From: JAGNLV01 sp964612145
GTDB taxonomy: Bacteria; Zixibacteria; MSB-5A5; GN15; FEB-12
NCBI GenBank assembly: GCA_964612145.1
Contig: CAZTBP010000005.1
Span: 124,001-188,000, forward strand
DNA: 64,000 bases
Direction of reading: 5' to 3'
In this document: one piece after another, positions 36,797 through 45,525 of the stretch
Layout: the number at the start of each line of letters is the position of its first letter
Numbering within the stretch: the first letter of the stretch is position 1
The notes under the pieces: generated by a model
Seen by the model: only the letters and a program-made list of their open reading frames with translations
Databases searched by the model: none
Told to the model about the DNA's origin: nothing
Translations under genes and position numbers: made by a program

Positions 36797-38098
36797 TTAC
36801 CGCACCAGGTCGAACCCGGCGTCCTTCCATCCCCTGGGGTTGAGAATGCGGAAATAATCGAAAACGAGTTTCTTGCGCATCAGCACGGCCACTTCTTTGG
36901 GCTTGAGCAGGCTGAACCGACGATGGGGGCAGCCGATAATCACTGCTGAAGCACCTCTCAGAGCGGCTTCACTGTTCGGCTCAAGCGGTATTGTGGTATC
37001 CGGGATAGTCTCTTGAGAACCCAATAGGGGGTCGTGAACCGCCAGTTTGACGTGTCGGCGACGCAGCATTTTGGCCAACTCGACCGCCCGCGAATCACGG
37101 GTATCATCAACTTCCGCCTTGAACGCCACCCCTAGCAGGGCGACTTTTTTACCCTTCAGCGAACCCAGCTTGTCCTTAAGCAGGTCAATCATATTCTCCA
37201 GTACGAGACTGTTGATGTCCAGCGCCACGCGCGCCGACTCGAACCGGTAGCCCAGGCTGGTTTCTTTCGAATTTAGCAGATTGCAGTCTTTGGGCAGGCA
37301 GGAGCCGCCAAATCCAAGCCCCGGATTGAAGTAGTCCTGGCCTATCCGTGGATCCAGGCCTATCCCCTGCCGGAGCGCATCGATATCCAGTCCCTGCCCT
37401 CTTGCAAACTCCGCCAGTTCATGGATGTAGGCCAGTCGATAGGCAAGGTACGTATTGGAGGCGAGCTTGATCAGTTCGGCCGACTTCCAGTCAGTGTTGA
37501 TAACCGGGATCGATTTGGGGTACACGTGGCGGTAAATCATGACGAGCCGGGCAGCATCGCGTTTTTCGCGGGTGCCCAGGATAATGCGCCAGGGTTTCTC
37601 AGTATCTTCGTAGGCCATGCCTTCGCGAAGAAATTCTGGGTTTACCACGAGCTTTACGGCTTTGCCGTGGGGTGTGTTATCGAGCAATTTTCGGAATTGC
37701 TCGGCAAAACCCATAATGTTGGTCGATTTCAGCACTACTGTCGGCGGCGCCTTACGCTTAACTCCGCCAATCCAGCCGGCGATCTGCTCAAACGGCTCAA
37801 GGCGCATGCTCCAGTTATTCCGGTTGGCCGAATCGATAGCAATGTAGACGACGTTGGCGGCTTCATACCGTTTCTTTTCCGTGAGAGACGGCCGCAGGCG
37901 CTTACTTTTTACAACATCGCGAAGGCGCGCGGCCAGTTTGGGCTCACGGAAATGCAGGCGGCCCCGCTGAAGCCGGTCAATAATATCCGGGTTGGTATCC
38001 GCGACTGTGACGGGAAAGCCTTTGTCAGCGAGGAACACCGCAGTGGCCAGACCGACATAGCCGGCTCCGACGACAAGAATTGAGGGCTTAGTCTTCAT
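36797..38098 (-). CDS. UDP-glucose/GDP-mannose dehydrogenase family protein
   Basis: 433 residues from ATG 38098. NAD motif VVGAGYVGLATAVF, the NPEFLREG segment, catalytic cysteine in GGSCLPKD and the C-terminal LLGVAFKAEVDDTRDS are diagnostic of sugar-nucleotide 6-dehydrogenases. These enzymes oxidise UDP-glucose or UDP-HexNAc to the uronate. An in-frame start at 38137 adds 13 residues with no match. The pair with the SDR downstream suggests a route to a modified uronic sugar or pentose. Confidence 0.87.
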   Translation of the reverse strand: MKTKPSILVVGAGYVGLATAVFLADKGFPVTVADTNPDIIDRLQRGRLHFREPKLAARLRDVVKSKRLRPSLTEKKRYEAANVVYIAIDSANRNNWSMRLEPFEQIAGWIGGVKRKAPPTVVLKSTNIMGFAEQFRKLLDNTPHGKAVKLVVNPEFLREGMAYEDTEKPWRIILGTREKRDAARLVMIYRHVYPKSIPVINTDWKSAELIKLASNTYLAYRLAYIHELAEFARGQGLDIDALRQGIGLDPRIGQDYFNPGLGFGGSCLPKDCNLLNSKETSLGYRFESARVALDINSLVLENMIDLLKDKLGSLKGKKVALLGVAFKAEVDDTRDSRAVELAKMLRRRHVKLAVHDPLLGSQETIPDTTIPLEPNSEAALRGASAVIIGCPHRRFSLLKPKEVAVLMRKKLVFDYFRILNPRGWKDAGFDLVR

Positions 38099-38169
38099 AT
38101 TGGAGTAGTATATAACGCCTGGAGTCAGAACAGACAAATGGTTATTGTCTGACGTTTGGCAAGGGGCCC

Positions 38170-39099
38170 TTAATCGGGTTGATCGGCCGAGACGAGCTGT
38201 CCGGCTGCCTTATAGCCCCAATCAATCAACCGGCGACACTCCCGAAACCGCAGCTTGTTGCCGGGGACACCGAGTACGACGGCCGTCATCCGCCTACCGG
38301 AATCGTCGGCCACAATCGTCACCAGGCAGTAGTCGGCGGCTCTTATATAGCCGGTCTTGCCCGAAAGGACCTCATACGGCGAATGCATCAGCAGGTTGGT
38401 ATTGGCCATTCCACGATAGGTGTTTCTGTAATTGACGACCGTTGTCTTGTATTTGTGTGTGGAGGAAATTTCTCGAATAAGCGGGTAATCATACGCATAG
38501 TGCAGGATCTTGGCTACCTCATGGGCGGTCGAGACGTTTTTGCTGGAGAGCCCGGTTGGTTCAACAAAGCTGGTGTGTTCCAGGCCAAGCGATTTCACCT
38601 TCCGGTTCATTTCCTTGGCGAACTCTTCGATGGAACCACTGACGGTGCGGGCTATGGCCCGTGCGGCGCGATTGTCCGAATTCATCAGTGCGGCGTGCAG
38701 CAGATCGTACAGCGACATCTCGAAGCCGCGCCGCAATCGAGAGCGGCTGGAGCGGTAGGCATCTTGTTTACTGATCGTGGCGGTGGAGTCCAGATCAATG
38801 CCGCTGTCAAGTAATACCATTGCCATGACCAGTTTGCTTATCGAGGCAATCGGTCGCACCTCATCGGCATTCTTGGCATACAGCACCTGGCCGTTTTCGT
38901 AATTCACGAGCAGTGCAGCCCGCGTATTGAGGTACGGTCCTTCATCCTGTACCGTTTCAAAATCGAACGTGTAGGTTTTTTTCAGCGACGAGAGACCGGG
39001 ACGGTCCTCCGCTTCCAGAAAGTACACGGTATTGGCGGAGAAGAAGACGAATGCCGCCAGCATGAGCAGGACGTTGGGCAGAGTCTTACGCTGTACCAT
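38170..39099 (-). CDS. D-alanyl-D-alanine carboxypeptidase (class C low-molecular-weight PBP)
   Basis: 309 residues. A signal anchor (residues 8-25) leads into a serine peptidase S11 domain: ASISKLVMA (SxxK), SDNRAAR (SxN) and SGKTGYI (KTG) are all present. These enzymes trim the terminal D-alanine of peptidoglycan stem peptides. The short C-terminus lacks the DacA domain II, so PBP7/DacD-type is closest. It reads convergent to nothing and upstream of the dehydrogenase operon on the same strand. Confidence 0.87.
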   Translation of the reverse strand: MVQRKTLPNVLLMLAAFVFFSANTVYFLEAEDRPGLSSLKKTYTFDFETVQDEGPYLNTRAALLVNYENGQVLYAKNADEVRPIASISKLVMAMVLLDSGIDLDSTATISKQDAYRSSRSRLRRGFEMSLYDLLHAALMNSDNRAARAIARTVSGSIEEFAKEMNRKVKSLGLEHTSFVEPTGLSSKNVSTAHEVAKILHYAYDYPLIREISSTHKYKTTVVNYRNTYRGMANTNLLMHSPYEVLSGKTGYIRAADYCLVTIVADDSGRRMTAVVLGVPGNKLRFRECRRLIDWGYKAAGQLVSADQPD

Positions 39100-39148
39100 A
39101 GGCTGTGTTGCTGACCTCCTTGTTGTTCGCGGTAATTCTCTTATATGT

Positions 39149-40459
39149 TTAGTATCGGACCCATTTCATAATTTCCGGCAGGGTCGGGCGTTTTCCGTAC
39201 ATCAAAATACCGACCCGGAAAACCTTGGCTGTCAACCAGACCGTCGCAATCACTGACAGGCACAGAAGCAGAAAGCCCAGGGCCGCCTGGGCCACGATGC
39301 CCGAAAACAGCGAATACTCAGTCAGGGTCGGGGCCACGAAAAGTATTCTCATAGTCATCATTGTCGGCGTAAACAGCGGAATAAATGACAGCACTGTTGA
39401 CAAAACCGAGTTTGGTTCCTGAACCGTATGCATTGCCACGAAGACCGGCAGCATCATCGAGATTGTCAGCGGAAAGACAAAATTCTGTGCCTCCTTCTCT
39501 GACGTGACTATCGAGCCGAGCAAAGCGAACAGCGTCGAATAGAGCAGGTAACCGGCCAGCAGGAAGCCGGCGAAAGACAGAATGATCAGCGGATTGAAAA
39601 CAATCCGCTCGATTGCCGGGTCGATACTCAGCGCGGCCCGGAAAGAATACATAATACCGCCGATCACGATCCAGATGGCCACCTGAGTAAATGTAGCCGC
39701 CCCCAGCGCCATGACTTTCCCCAGCATCAGCTGGAAAGGTGACACCGACGACACCAGCACTTCCATGATTCGCGAGTTCTTTTCCTCGATTACGTTACGC
39801 ATAACCAGCTGGCCATAGCCGAAAATCATACCAAACATCAGCATGACAAAAATCAGCGCGGCAAAATACTTGTGCAAAAATGACGTGGTTTCCCCGCTGG
39901 CGTCGCGCACGGTTAGATCAAGACGGCGGGTCAGGCTGATTACGGAGTCGACATCGAGATTGATTTCTGATTTCTGGAGCCGTTTCGACGCCAGAATAGA
40001 GGACAGATTGCGTTCGATCTGGCTTTCTGTGCGGAAATTCGTTGAGTTGCTGATCGCAAAAACACTGTCGTTGCTCGTCTCCGGAGCCGCCTTAATGACA
40101 ACAACGTATCTCAGTTCTTCATCGGTGACTGCCTGAGCAAGCGAATCGTACACTGTCGCATAACGGGCGGAATCACCTGTCGGCACTTCAAACACTCCGC
40201 TGATGTTATATCGCGGCGACTCGCCGTCGTCGAGGGTAATGCCGCGCAGGGAGTCGGCAAAAATCCGCCCCACCTCTTCCCCGCTCTGATCGATGACAGC
40301 CAGCGACTGGGGTTTTGATACTTCAGAACTGGCAAACAACATTGGCAGCAGCATAAAGCCCGCCATCAGCAGCGGCGTGAGGAATATACCGGCAACAAAG
40401 GACTTCTTCTTGACGACCTGGAAGTATTCCTGCTTGAAGATGACCATGAATTTATGCAT
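39149..40459 (-). CDS. ABC transporter permease (NatB-like, ABC-2 type)
   Basis: 436 residues. One membrane segment at about 22-42, a large extracytoplasmic domain (about 45-210) and five further segments (FAALIFVMLMFGMIFGYG, then four more) give the NatB/ABC-2 export layout. With the ATPase encoded just upstream, which overlaps by 8 bases, it forms a two-gene exporter. NatAB-type systems export sodium ions or peptides; the substrate is not readable here. The start ATG at 40459 lies inside the ATPase gene. Confidence 0.85.
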   Translation of the reverse strand: MHKFMVIFKQEYFQVVKKKSFVAGIFLTPLLMAGFMLLPMLFASSEVSKPQSLAVIDQSGEEVGRIFADSLRGITLDDGESPRYNISGVFEVPTGDSARYATVYDSLAQAVTDEELRYVVVIKAAPETSNDSVFAISNSTNFRTESQIERNLSSILASKRLQKSEINLDVDSVISLTRRLDLTVRDASGETTSFLHKYFAALIFVMLMFGMIFGYGQLVMRNVIEEKNSRIMEVLVSSVSPFQLMLGKVMALGAATFTQVAIWIVIGGIMYSFRAALSIDPAIERIVFNPLIILSFAGFLLAGYLLYSTLFALLGSIVTSEKEAQNFVFPLTISMMLPVFVAMHTVQEPNSVLSTVLSFIPLFTPTMMTMRILFVAPTLTEYSLFSGIVAQAALGFLLLCLSVIATVWLTAKVFRVGILMYGKRPTLPEIMKWVRY

Positions 40460-41384
40460 TGGTCACCTCCTCTCCCCGCTTGACTGTCGAGGGATCGACA
40501 CTCGCCTTTTCAATGAAGATATCGTAGAGTGACGGTTCAACCAGTTCGAAACGGGTCACTCTGACTTTTTCGGAAACAGCTCGGAGAATTTCGGAAGGGT
40601 CGGTGCCATCTTCAAGGTCAACTTCGATGTAGTTGTTGAACTCAGTTATTTCGCGAACCCCCGTCAATCGTCGGACAAATCCGCCGTCGCCCTCGAAAGC
40701 AAATTGGAGCGTGTTTTTGCCGAACTGTGCCTTGATGTCGCTCAGGCGACCATCGAGAACTTTCTCTCCCTGTGAGATCATGCAGACGTGATCGCAGAGT
40801 TTTTCAGCCTGTTCCATGACATGGGTCGAGAACAGGATGGTCTTCTTCGCCCGCTTGAGATCGAGAATGATGTTTTTGATCAGTTCGATATTGATCGGGT
40901 CAAGTCCGGAGAAGAGCTCATCAAAAATGACAATCTGCGGGTCGTGAATTACCGTCGTGACAAACTGAAGTTTCTGCTGCATCCCCTTGGAGAGCTCTTC
41001 GACCTTGTGATTTTTGTATTCCCGCAGGTTCATGCGCTCCAGCCAGGGGTCGGTATTGGCTTTAATGTCGGATGCTGCCGCCCCCTTCAACTCGCCCATG
41101 TATAGAATAACCTCGGCCAGTGTCAGCTTCTTGTAGAGTCCCCGCTCTTCGGGAAGATACCCCACCTGGTTCCGAAACTCCGGGCCGACCGGCTTGTCGT
41201 CCCAGAGAATGCGCCCGGAGTCGGGCATGGTGATATTCATGATCATGCGGATGGTCGTGGTCTTACCGGCTCCATTGGGGCCGATAATACCGAATATCAC
41301 ACCCTGGGGCACCACCAGGGAGAGGTTGTTGACAGCCACTTTGCCGTCGAATTCTTTGCGGATGTTATCCAGTTGTAGTCGCAT
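40452..41384 (-). CDS. ABC transporter ATP-binding protein (NatA-like)
   Basis: 310 residues. Walker A GPNGAGKTTT, signature LSKGMQQKLQF, Walker B IVIFDELFSGLDP and the switch histidine in FSTHVMEQAEKL are complete. A C-terminal extension of about 90 residues (FEGDGGFVRRLTGV) is typical of DrrA/NatA-type exporters. The ATG at 41384 follows AGGTGAAG and a predicted promoter at 41413-41441. It works with the overlapping permease. Confidence 0.9.
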   Translation of the reverse strand: MRLQLDNIRKEFDGKVAVNNLSLVVPQGVIFGIIGPNGAGKTTTIRMIMNITMPDSGRILWDDKPVGPEFRNQVGYLPEERGLYKKLTLAEVILYMGELKGAAASDIKANTDPWLERMNLREYKNHKVEELSKGMQQKLQFVTTVIHDPQIVIFDELFSGLDPINIELIKNIILDLKRAKKTILFSTHVMEQAEKLCDHVCMISQGEKVLDGRLSDIKAQFGKNTLQFAFEGDGGFVRRLTGVREITEFNNYIEVDLEDGTDPSEILRAVSEKVRVTRFELVEPSLYDIFIEKASVDPSTVKRGEEVTNA

Positions 41385-41412
41385 TCTTCACCTATTAGCG
41401 TTACAGCAAATG

Positions 41413-41441
41413 TTGATACGGATTGGCCCTGTTTGGGTCAA
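41413..41441 (-). promoter_or_regulatory. promoter of the NatAB-like operon
   Basis: On the minus strand TTGACC (41441-41436), a 17-base spacer and TATCAA (41418-41413). The expected start near 41406 leaves a 22-base leader before the ATPase ATG. Confidence 0.55.
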
Positions 41442-41461
41442 CTAAAAACGGGCCAAGAGAC

Positions 41462-42235
41462 TTAAACGCCAAGCATTTGCTTCATATTGACCGCGTTTGC
41501 CGCGGCCTGCCCCAGGTGGCAGTTGTTGAAGAGTACAAACAGCCGTTTGACGTTCCCCTTGGCTTTCAGCTTCTCTATCCTCTGTTTCCACTCCTGCAGT
41601 TCGTCCTCGGAATACGAGTAGTCATACCGAAGCGGGCCGCCGTCCCACCACTTCTCGGCGTTTCGGCCATGAAGCCGGAGATAGGCTGTGTCCGAGGTCG
41701 CAAACAGATCAGGATCGAGTAAATTCGGGAGTCTGGGCTCATCGACACATACATATCCGATCCCTTCCTTGCGCAGGCGGTTATACATCGTCCGATTAAC
41801 CCAGCTTCGATGCCGGAACTCGGCAAACAACGGTCGGGGCTCCAGCGCAGCTTTGAGCATGCTGATATAGTCCAGTGCGTTGCTGGTGAATTTGAATGAG
41901 TACGGGAATTGGGCCAGCAGACCGGACAGCTTGCCGGATTCCTCCATCGGCTCCAGTGCCTGCTGATATTTCTCGAGGTCTTCTTCCAACTCGTTCCGGC
42001 GGTGCGTGAACGACTGCGGGACCTTCACGATAAAATCGAAACCGTCCGGCGCTTTCTTCACAAGATTGTGCATCACCGCCGGGTGCGGGATACTGTAGTA
42101 CGTGGAATTGATTTCGACTGTGGGGAAGTGCTCGACATAGTGGTTGAGCATTTTCCCCTTATCGATATCAGCCGGGTAGAATTTCCCCCGCCAGTCGTCG
42201 AAGCTGAAACCTGATGTTCCGATGCGAATGTCCAA
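41462..42235 (-). CDS. DUF72 family protein
   Basis: 257 residues from TTG 42235. The start IRIGTSGFSFDDWRGKFYP, the NSTYYSIP segment, HRRNELEEDLEKY and FNNCHLGQAAANA are the DUF72 (YecE) signatures. The family has a TIM-barrel-like fold and an unknown, possibly hydrolytic, role. TTG 42235 was chosen because GGAGAG lies 10 bases upstream and because a longer in-frame start (TTG 42301) adds 22 residues with no match. It follows the DUF6754-like module after a 137-base gap. Confidence 0.82.
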   Translation of the reverse strand: MDIRIGTSGFSFDDWRGKFYPADIDKGKMLNHYVEHFPTVEINSTYYSIPHPAVMHNLVKKAPDGFDFIVKVPQSFTHRRNELEEDLEKYQQALEPMEESGKLSGLLAQFPYSFKFTSNALDYISMLKAALEPRPLFAEFRHRSWVNRTMYNRLRKEGIGYVCVDEPRLPNLLDPDLFATSDTAYLRLHGRNAEKWWDGGPLRYDYSYSEDELQEWKQRIEKLKAKGNVKRLFVLFNNCHLGQAAANAVNMKQMLGV

Positions 42236-42372
42236 CTTTTTGTTCTCTCCGGAGCTCCTTGCGTGACAGCCAGCCGAAACGGCTGACTGTGTTACCCTCA
42301 ATACGCCTGATTGGTCAAGTTGTTGCAGGATAGGCCAAGCGCCGTCGGCCGGACAATCACAATCGGTGCCAC

Positions 42373-42525
42373 TCAGTCCCGATCATCGCGCCGCCGCCGC
42401 TTTTTGTCTTTTTGCGGCCGCTGTTGAAACCGCACCGCTGCACAATTCGGGCAGACCCATTTGCGCTGCTTGTGGAATGAGCGTTTCTCCTCGTCCATCG
42501 GGCTTTTGCAGCGGGGGCAGCGCAC
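42373..42525 (-). CDS. 50-residue zinc-ribbon protein
   Basis: A GTG start at 42525 with GAGGG 6 bases before it, on the minus strand, 7 bases after the stop of the membrane gene upstream. The 50 residues have CPRCKSP near the start and WVCPNC 22 residues later, a CxxC...CxxC zinc ribbon, then a basic tail (KDKKRRRRDDRD). It is too short for usual gene callers. The position suggests it is the last gene of the DUF6754-like operon. Its role is unknown. Confidence 0.6.
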   Translation of the reverse strand: MRCPRCKSPMDEEKRSFHKQRKWVCPNCAAVRFQQRPQKDKKRRRRDDRD

Positions 42526-42532
42526 GATGCCC

Positions 42533-43147
42533 TCAGTTTGTCAGACGGAGGAAATCGGTCAGGAGAAATTCCATGCGGCCGATGAAGGTCGACATGCGGG
42601 ACATGACGGTGTAGCCGAACGTCGTGCCGAAAAAGATCATAAGAAAATATATGCCCACTTTGGCCGACACGCCCAGCGGTCCTTTGTGTTCACGGCTAAA
42701 GTAAAAATAAGAGATTGTCGAGAGTACACCGGCGATGACCACTATGGCCGAGAAATTGAAGCCGCCATCGGCCGTAAAGAGCGGCATTACGGTGGCCGAC
42801 ATTTGTTTGAGCGTGCGGGCCTCCAGCATGACCGGAATGGCAACGCCGGCGCCTGAACCGATCAGTACTGCGATCGCCAGTCGCGACAGGTAGCTTGTCT
42901 TTCGATGAAACCGGCCGAACATCAGCAGCCCGAGAATAAAAGGGATAATGAGCAGCACTTTGCCGTCGCCAAATAGTGGAATAAACAGAAGGTCTATCAA
43001 CGTGTTGGTCCACGTAATCACGAGGAAGTAGCCGATCGCGACGCCGATAAGCAGCGACTCCGCCATGCGGTACGCGGGATTGTCACGATAGAGGAAGCTG
43101 AGTATAGCCAGCGTCAGAACGCCGGCTACGATAGTGCCGATATCCAT
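42533..43147 (-). CDS. uncharacterised multi-pass membrane protein
   Basis: 204 residues with about six membrane segments, among them IVAGVLTLAILSFLY, LIGVAIGYFLVITW, LLIIPFILGLLMF and FSAIVVIAGVLSTISYFYF. No family recognised. The start ATG at 43147 overlaps the upstream stop by one base (TGATG), so it is translated with that gene. It belongs to a run of four adjoining membrane genes. Confidence 0.7.
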   Translation of the reverse strand: MDIGTIVAGVLTLAILSFLYRDNPAYRMAESLLIGVAIGYFLVITWTNTLIDLLFIPLFGDGKVLLIIPFILGLLMFGRFHRKTSYLSRLAIAVLIGSGAGVAIPVMLEARTLKQMSATVMPLFTADGGFNFSAIVVIAGVLSTISYFYFSREHKGPLGVSAKVGIYFLMIFFGTTFGYTVMSRMSTFIGRMEFLLTDFLRLTN

Positions 43148-43962
43148 CAGCGTCCGCCCTTCCGCTTTCGATTGCGGCCGGCAAAATACAGCACGTTGCC
43201 GGCGATGATCAAGCCGATCACATAGAGATGTGCGACAGTCTGGGCCAGCATCCCACGCTCTCCCCCACCGCCGGTCTCGATCAGTTTTTCGTATTCGGCC
43301 GCCCCACGGAGCCCGCCGACCATAGCGAACATCTGCCCTGAGGACAGGTAAGGATCGTAGGTTGTTACCATAGCGGCCGTGACCGCGCCAACTATTCGAA
43401 CGCCATAGCGACTGGCGCCGTATTCGATCCAGTGGGTCGTAAGGGATCCGTCGGCCACGGATACGACGCCTGCTATATCGTCGTAGGTTTCGATGTCCAG
43501 CAGCAACGGCATGTCCGAATAGACGTTACCCAGGTAGTCCTCAGGGTAGGTCTTGGAGAATGATTCGCCCATCGAAAGAATGGCCGCGATAAACTGTGGT
43601 TTGAAACCGAGGTACACGTAATCTTCACCGTATTCTTTACCAAATTCGCGGGCTGTCTGCTGCATCAGGCGGTAGCCCACGCCCGTCCCCTCGGCCAGCA
43701 GGGCGGTGCCGATGAGTTTAATATCGCGGCTGAAAGCGTGACGCATCACGGCCAGCGCGAGCGGTCGTATCTCCGGCAGCGATGACGCCTCGTGATCAAA
43801 CGACACGATTATGGTCGAGCCCGGCGGGAGCGAGTCGATATAGTTGTACATCTTCCGGGTGTCCGAGGAGACCTCGACATCGATTGAGATATTCAGCGCC
43901 ATCGCGACAAAGATAGCGACAAACAACCCGGCGAAAATCCAGTGTCGGGATTCAAGTATCAT
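43147..43962 (-). CDS. uncharacterised membrane-anchored protein with large soluble domain
   Basis: 271 residues. A membrane segment at about 9-24 and another at 245-262 bracket a soluble domain of about 210 residues: PPGSTIIVSFDHEASSLPEI, RDIKLIGTALLAEGTG and the YLGFKPQFIAAILSMG stretch look like alternating strands and helices of a nucleotide- or ligand-binding fold. No family recognised with confidence. The layout, N-anchor, soluble domain, C-anchor, is the same as in the DUF6754-like protein two genes upstream. Overlaps both neighbours. Confidence 0.7.
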   Translation of the reverse strand: MILESRHWIFAGLFVAIFVAMALNISIDVEVSSDTRKMYNYIDSLPPGSTIIVSFDHEASSLPEIRPLALAVMRHAFSRDIKLIGTALLAEGTGVGYRLMQQTAREFGKEYGEDYVYLGFKPQFIAAILSMGESFSKTYPEDYLGNVYSDMPLLLDIETYDDIAGVVSVADGSLTTHWIEYGASRYGVRIVGAVTAAMVTTYDPYLSSGQMFAMVGGLRGAAEYEKLIETGGGGERGMLAQTVAHLYVIGLIIAGNVLYFAGRNRKRKGGR

Positions 43963-44585
43963 CGGGCCTCCTTCCCCAGCCAGGTTCGCTCAATGCCAAG
44001 TATGACCCGCAGCGATGTCGTCAGTGATCCCAGCCCGATACCGATCAATATGGCGCGGCGGGCCGACATCGACGGGTGATCCCGGACCCACTCGGCAAAG
44101 TCGTTGACAAAGGCCGGGTACCAGCCTTCGAGTGAGGATCTGCTGATGATAGTCAGCAGCGCCGCCGCCAGCAAGACCGCCGCCGGGGCCGAGCGGGCAC
44201 GAAAACCGCGATACGATGCCGACGCGACAAAGAACGCCAGCAGCGAGAACACGGTCGCCTGCATCGGCACTTGCACATTCTCAAAAACCCACATAAATGG
44301 TGATTCGGCCCCGATTCCCCAGATGACGGCGAAGACCGGCATGATGATCACGCCAATGAGCGACACCAGTCGGTATGAACGATCCTCTCCCTTTCGCACC
44401 TGCTCACCGGTGATCTTGACAAAACTGGCCACGCCAACCAGCAGCGTGAAGGCGAAAATAATCTGCCAGTAGTCGACCAGGACGGCGGCGTTCACACCGC
44501 GGGCAAACGGATGCCTGGAGAAGTATTGCGCGAACATAATGGCGCCAAAGATGAAACAGATAATTTGTGGGATCCTGCGTTTCAT
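43959..44585 (-). CDS. uncharacterised multi-pass membrane protein
   Basis: 208 residues from ATG 44585, with about six membrane segments (QIICFIFGAIMFAQYF, WQIIFAFTLLVGVASF, LIGVIIMPVFAVIWG and others). No family recognised. The start overlaps the stop of the DUF6754-like gene (TGATG) and the stop overlaps the next start (ATGA), so the genes are translated as one block. A longer in-frame start at 44600 would lie inside the upstream gene. Confidence 0.7.
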   Translation of the reverse strand: MKRRIPQIICFIFGAIMFAQYFSRHPFARGVNAAVLVDYWQIIFAFTLLVGVASFVKITGEQVRKGEDRSYRLVSLIGVIIMPVFAVIWGIGAESPFMWVFENVQVPMQATVFSLLAFFVASASYRGFRARSAPAAVLLAAALLTIISRSSLEGWYPAFVNDFAEWVRDHPSMSARRAILIGIGLGSLTTSLRVILGIERTWLGKEAR

Positions 44586-45394
44586 CAGAACTGCCACCAC
44601 GTACTTATTGGATCAACTGTTGCCCAGATCAATGCGAAAACTAACAGAACAGCAATTATCACCTTGAGAATGTCCTGTGCTCGTACCGACGCCAGGATCG
44701 AAGGATCTTCCGAGAGGTAACCCGAGGCCGCAAAAAGCTCCTCGCCGATCAACACGTAGTCACAGGCGACGATGAAAAAGGCGAGCTGGATAGTGGAATC
44801 GGTACCGGCGATCTGAATGGACTTATTGATATTGCCGGTCTCAGCCAGAATAAGTGACTCTGCCTCGAAGGTCCCCAGCAGGAACATCGAGGCCGGCTTC
44901 AGGCGACTGATCAGTCCCTCAACAGCCGCGGCGTAGCCGAACTGCGATGAGCTGACGTAAAACGCGTCGTCCTCCCGAAACCGATCGGGGAAACCGACCT
45001 GGGCGTACGCTTCACGCATGACCTCCTGTGCCACTGCCATGATAACGGGATCATGAGTCGGATAAATCAGCCGGCAATCGTACTGGGCGGCTTTCTGGGC
45101 CACGTGCGACAGGATGTTCATCGATGCGATAGTCGTGGGGCGCTGAATGTCGCCACCCCAGCCGGGTGTGTAAAGGATTGGGCGGGCCATCTCGGTCGCC
45201 CGGCCGACCGCTTCCTCGACTGCTTTGAGTCCGGCGATCTCACGGACGCGATAGCGGTCGCGGCTTTTTTTGTGATAGGTCGTATAGAGAACAATGATAA
45301 TTGAGATCACGGCGGCAACAAGCGTGACCGTGCGCTCGGTATCGAACCATGCCGGATCGACCGCCTGGGCCAGTATGAGAGTGAGTGGTATCAC
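44585..45394 (-). CDS. DUF6754-like membrane-anchored protein
   Basis: 269 residues from GTG 45394. An N-terminal segment (about 22-40), a soluble domain (about 48-238) and a C-terminal segment (243-261). The soluble domain contains EAVGRATEMARPILYTPGWG, AQYDCRLIYPTHDPVI, IQIAGTDSTIQL and LIGEELFAASGYLSEDPS, which I recognise as the DUF6754 pattern from memory of such genomes. The family has no known function. It is the first gene of a run of four adjoining membrane genes plus a zinc ribbon. It is read away from the sugar importer at 45526. Confidence 0.6.
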   Translation of the reverse strand: MIPLTLILAQAVDPAWFDTERTVTLVAAVISIIIVLYTTYHKKSRDRYRVREIAGLKAVEEAVGRATEMARPILYTPGWGGDIQRPTTIASMNILSHVAQKAAQYDCRLIYPTHDPVIMAVAQEVMREAYAQVGFPDRFREDDAFYVSSSQFGYAAAVEGLISRLKPASMFLLGTFEAESLILAETGNINKSIQIAGTDSTIQLAFFIVACDYVLIGEELFAASGYLSEDPSILASVRAQDILKVIIAVLLVFALIWATVDPISTWWQF

Positions 45395-45450
45395 AACGCT
45401 TGCAACAAAGGCGGGGCCGTTGTTTCGATCAACAAAAAGATTTTTAGAGT

Positions 45451-45480
45451 TGACCTGTAGCCCCTGTGCACCTTTTACTT
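45451..45480 (+). promoter_or_regulatory. promoter of the sugar importer operon
   Basis: TTGACC at 45451-45456, an 18-base spacer and TTTACT at 45475-45480, 45 bases before the ATG at 45526. The region between the two divergent operons is 131 bases. Confidence 0.4.
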
Positions 45481-45525
45481 AACTAAAATTCAGTAAACCC
45501 TTCCGACAATTGGGATACAACAGAT

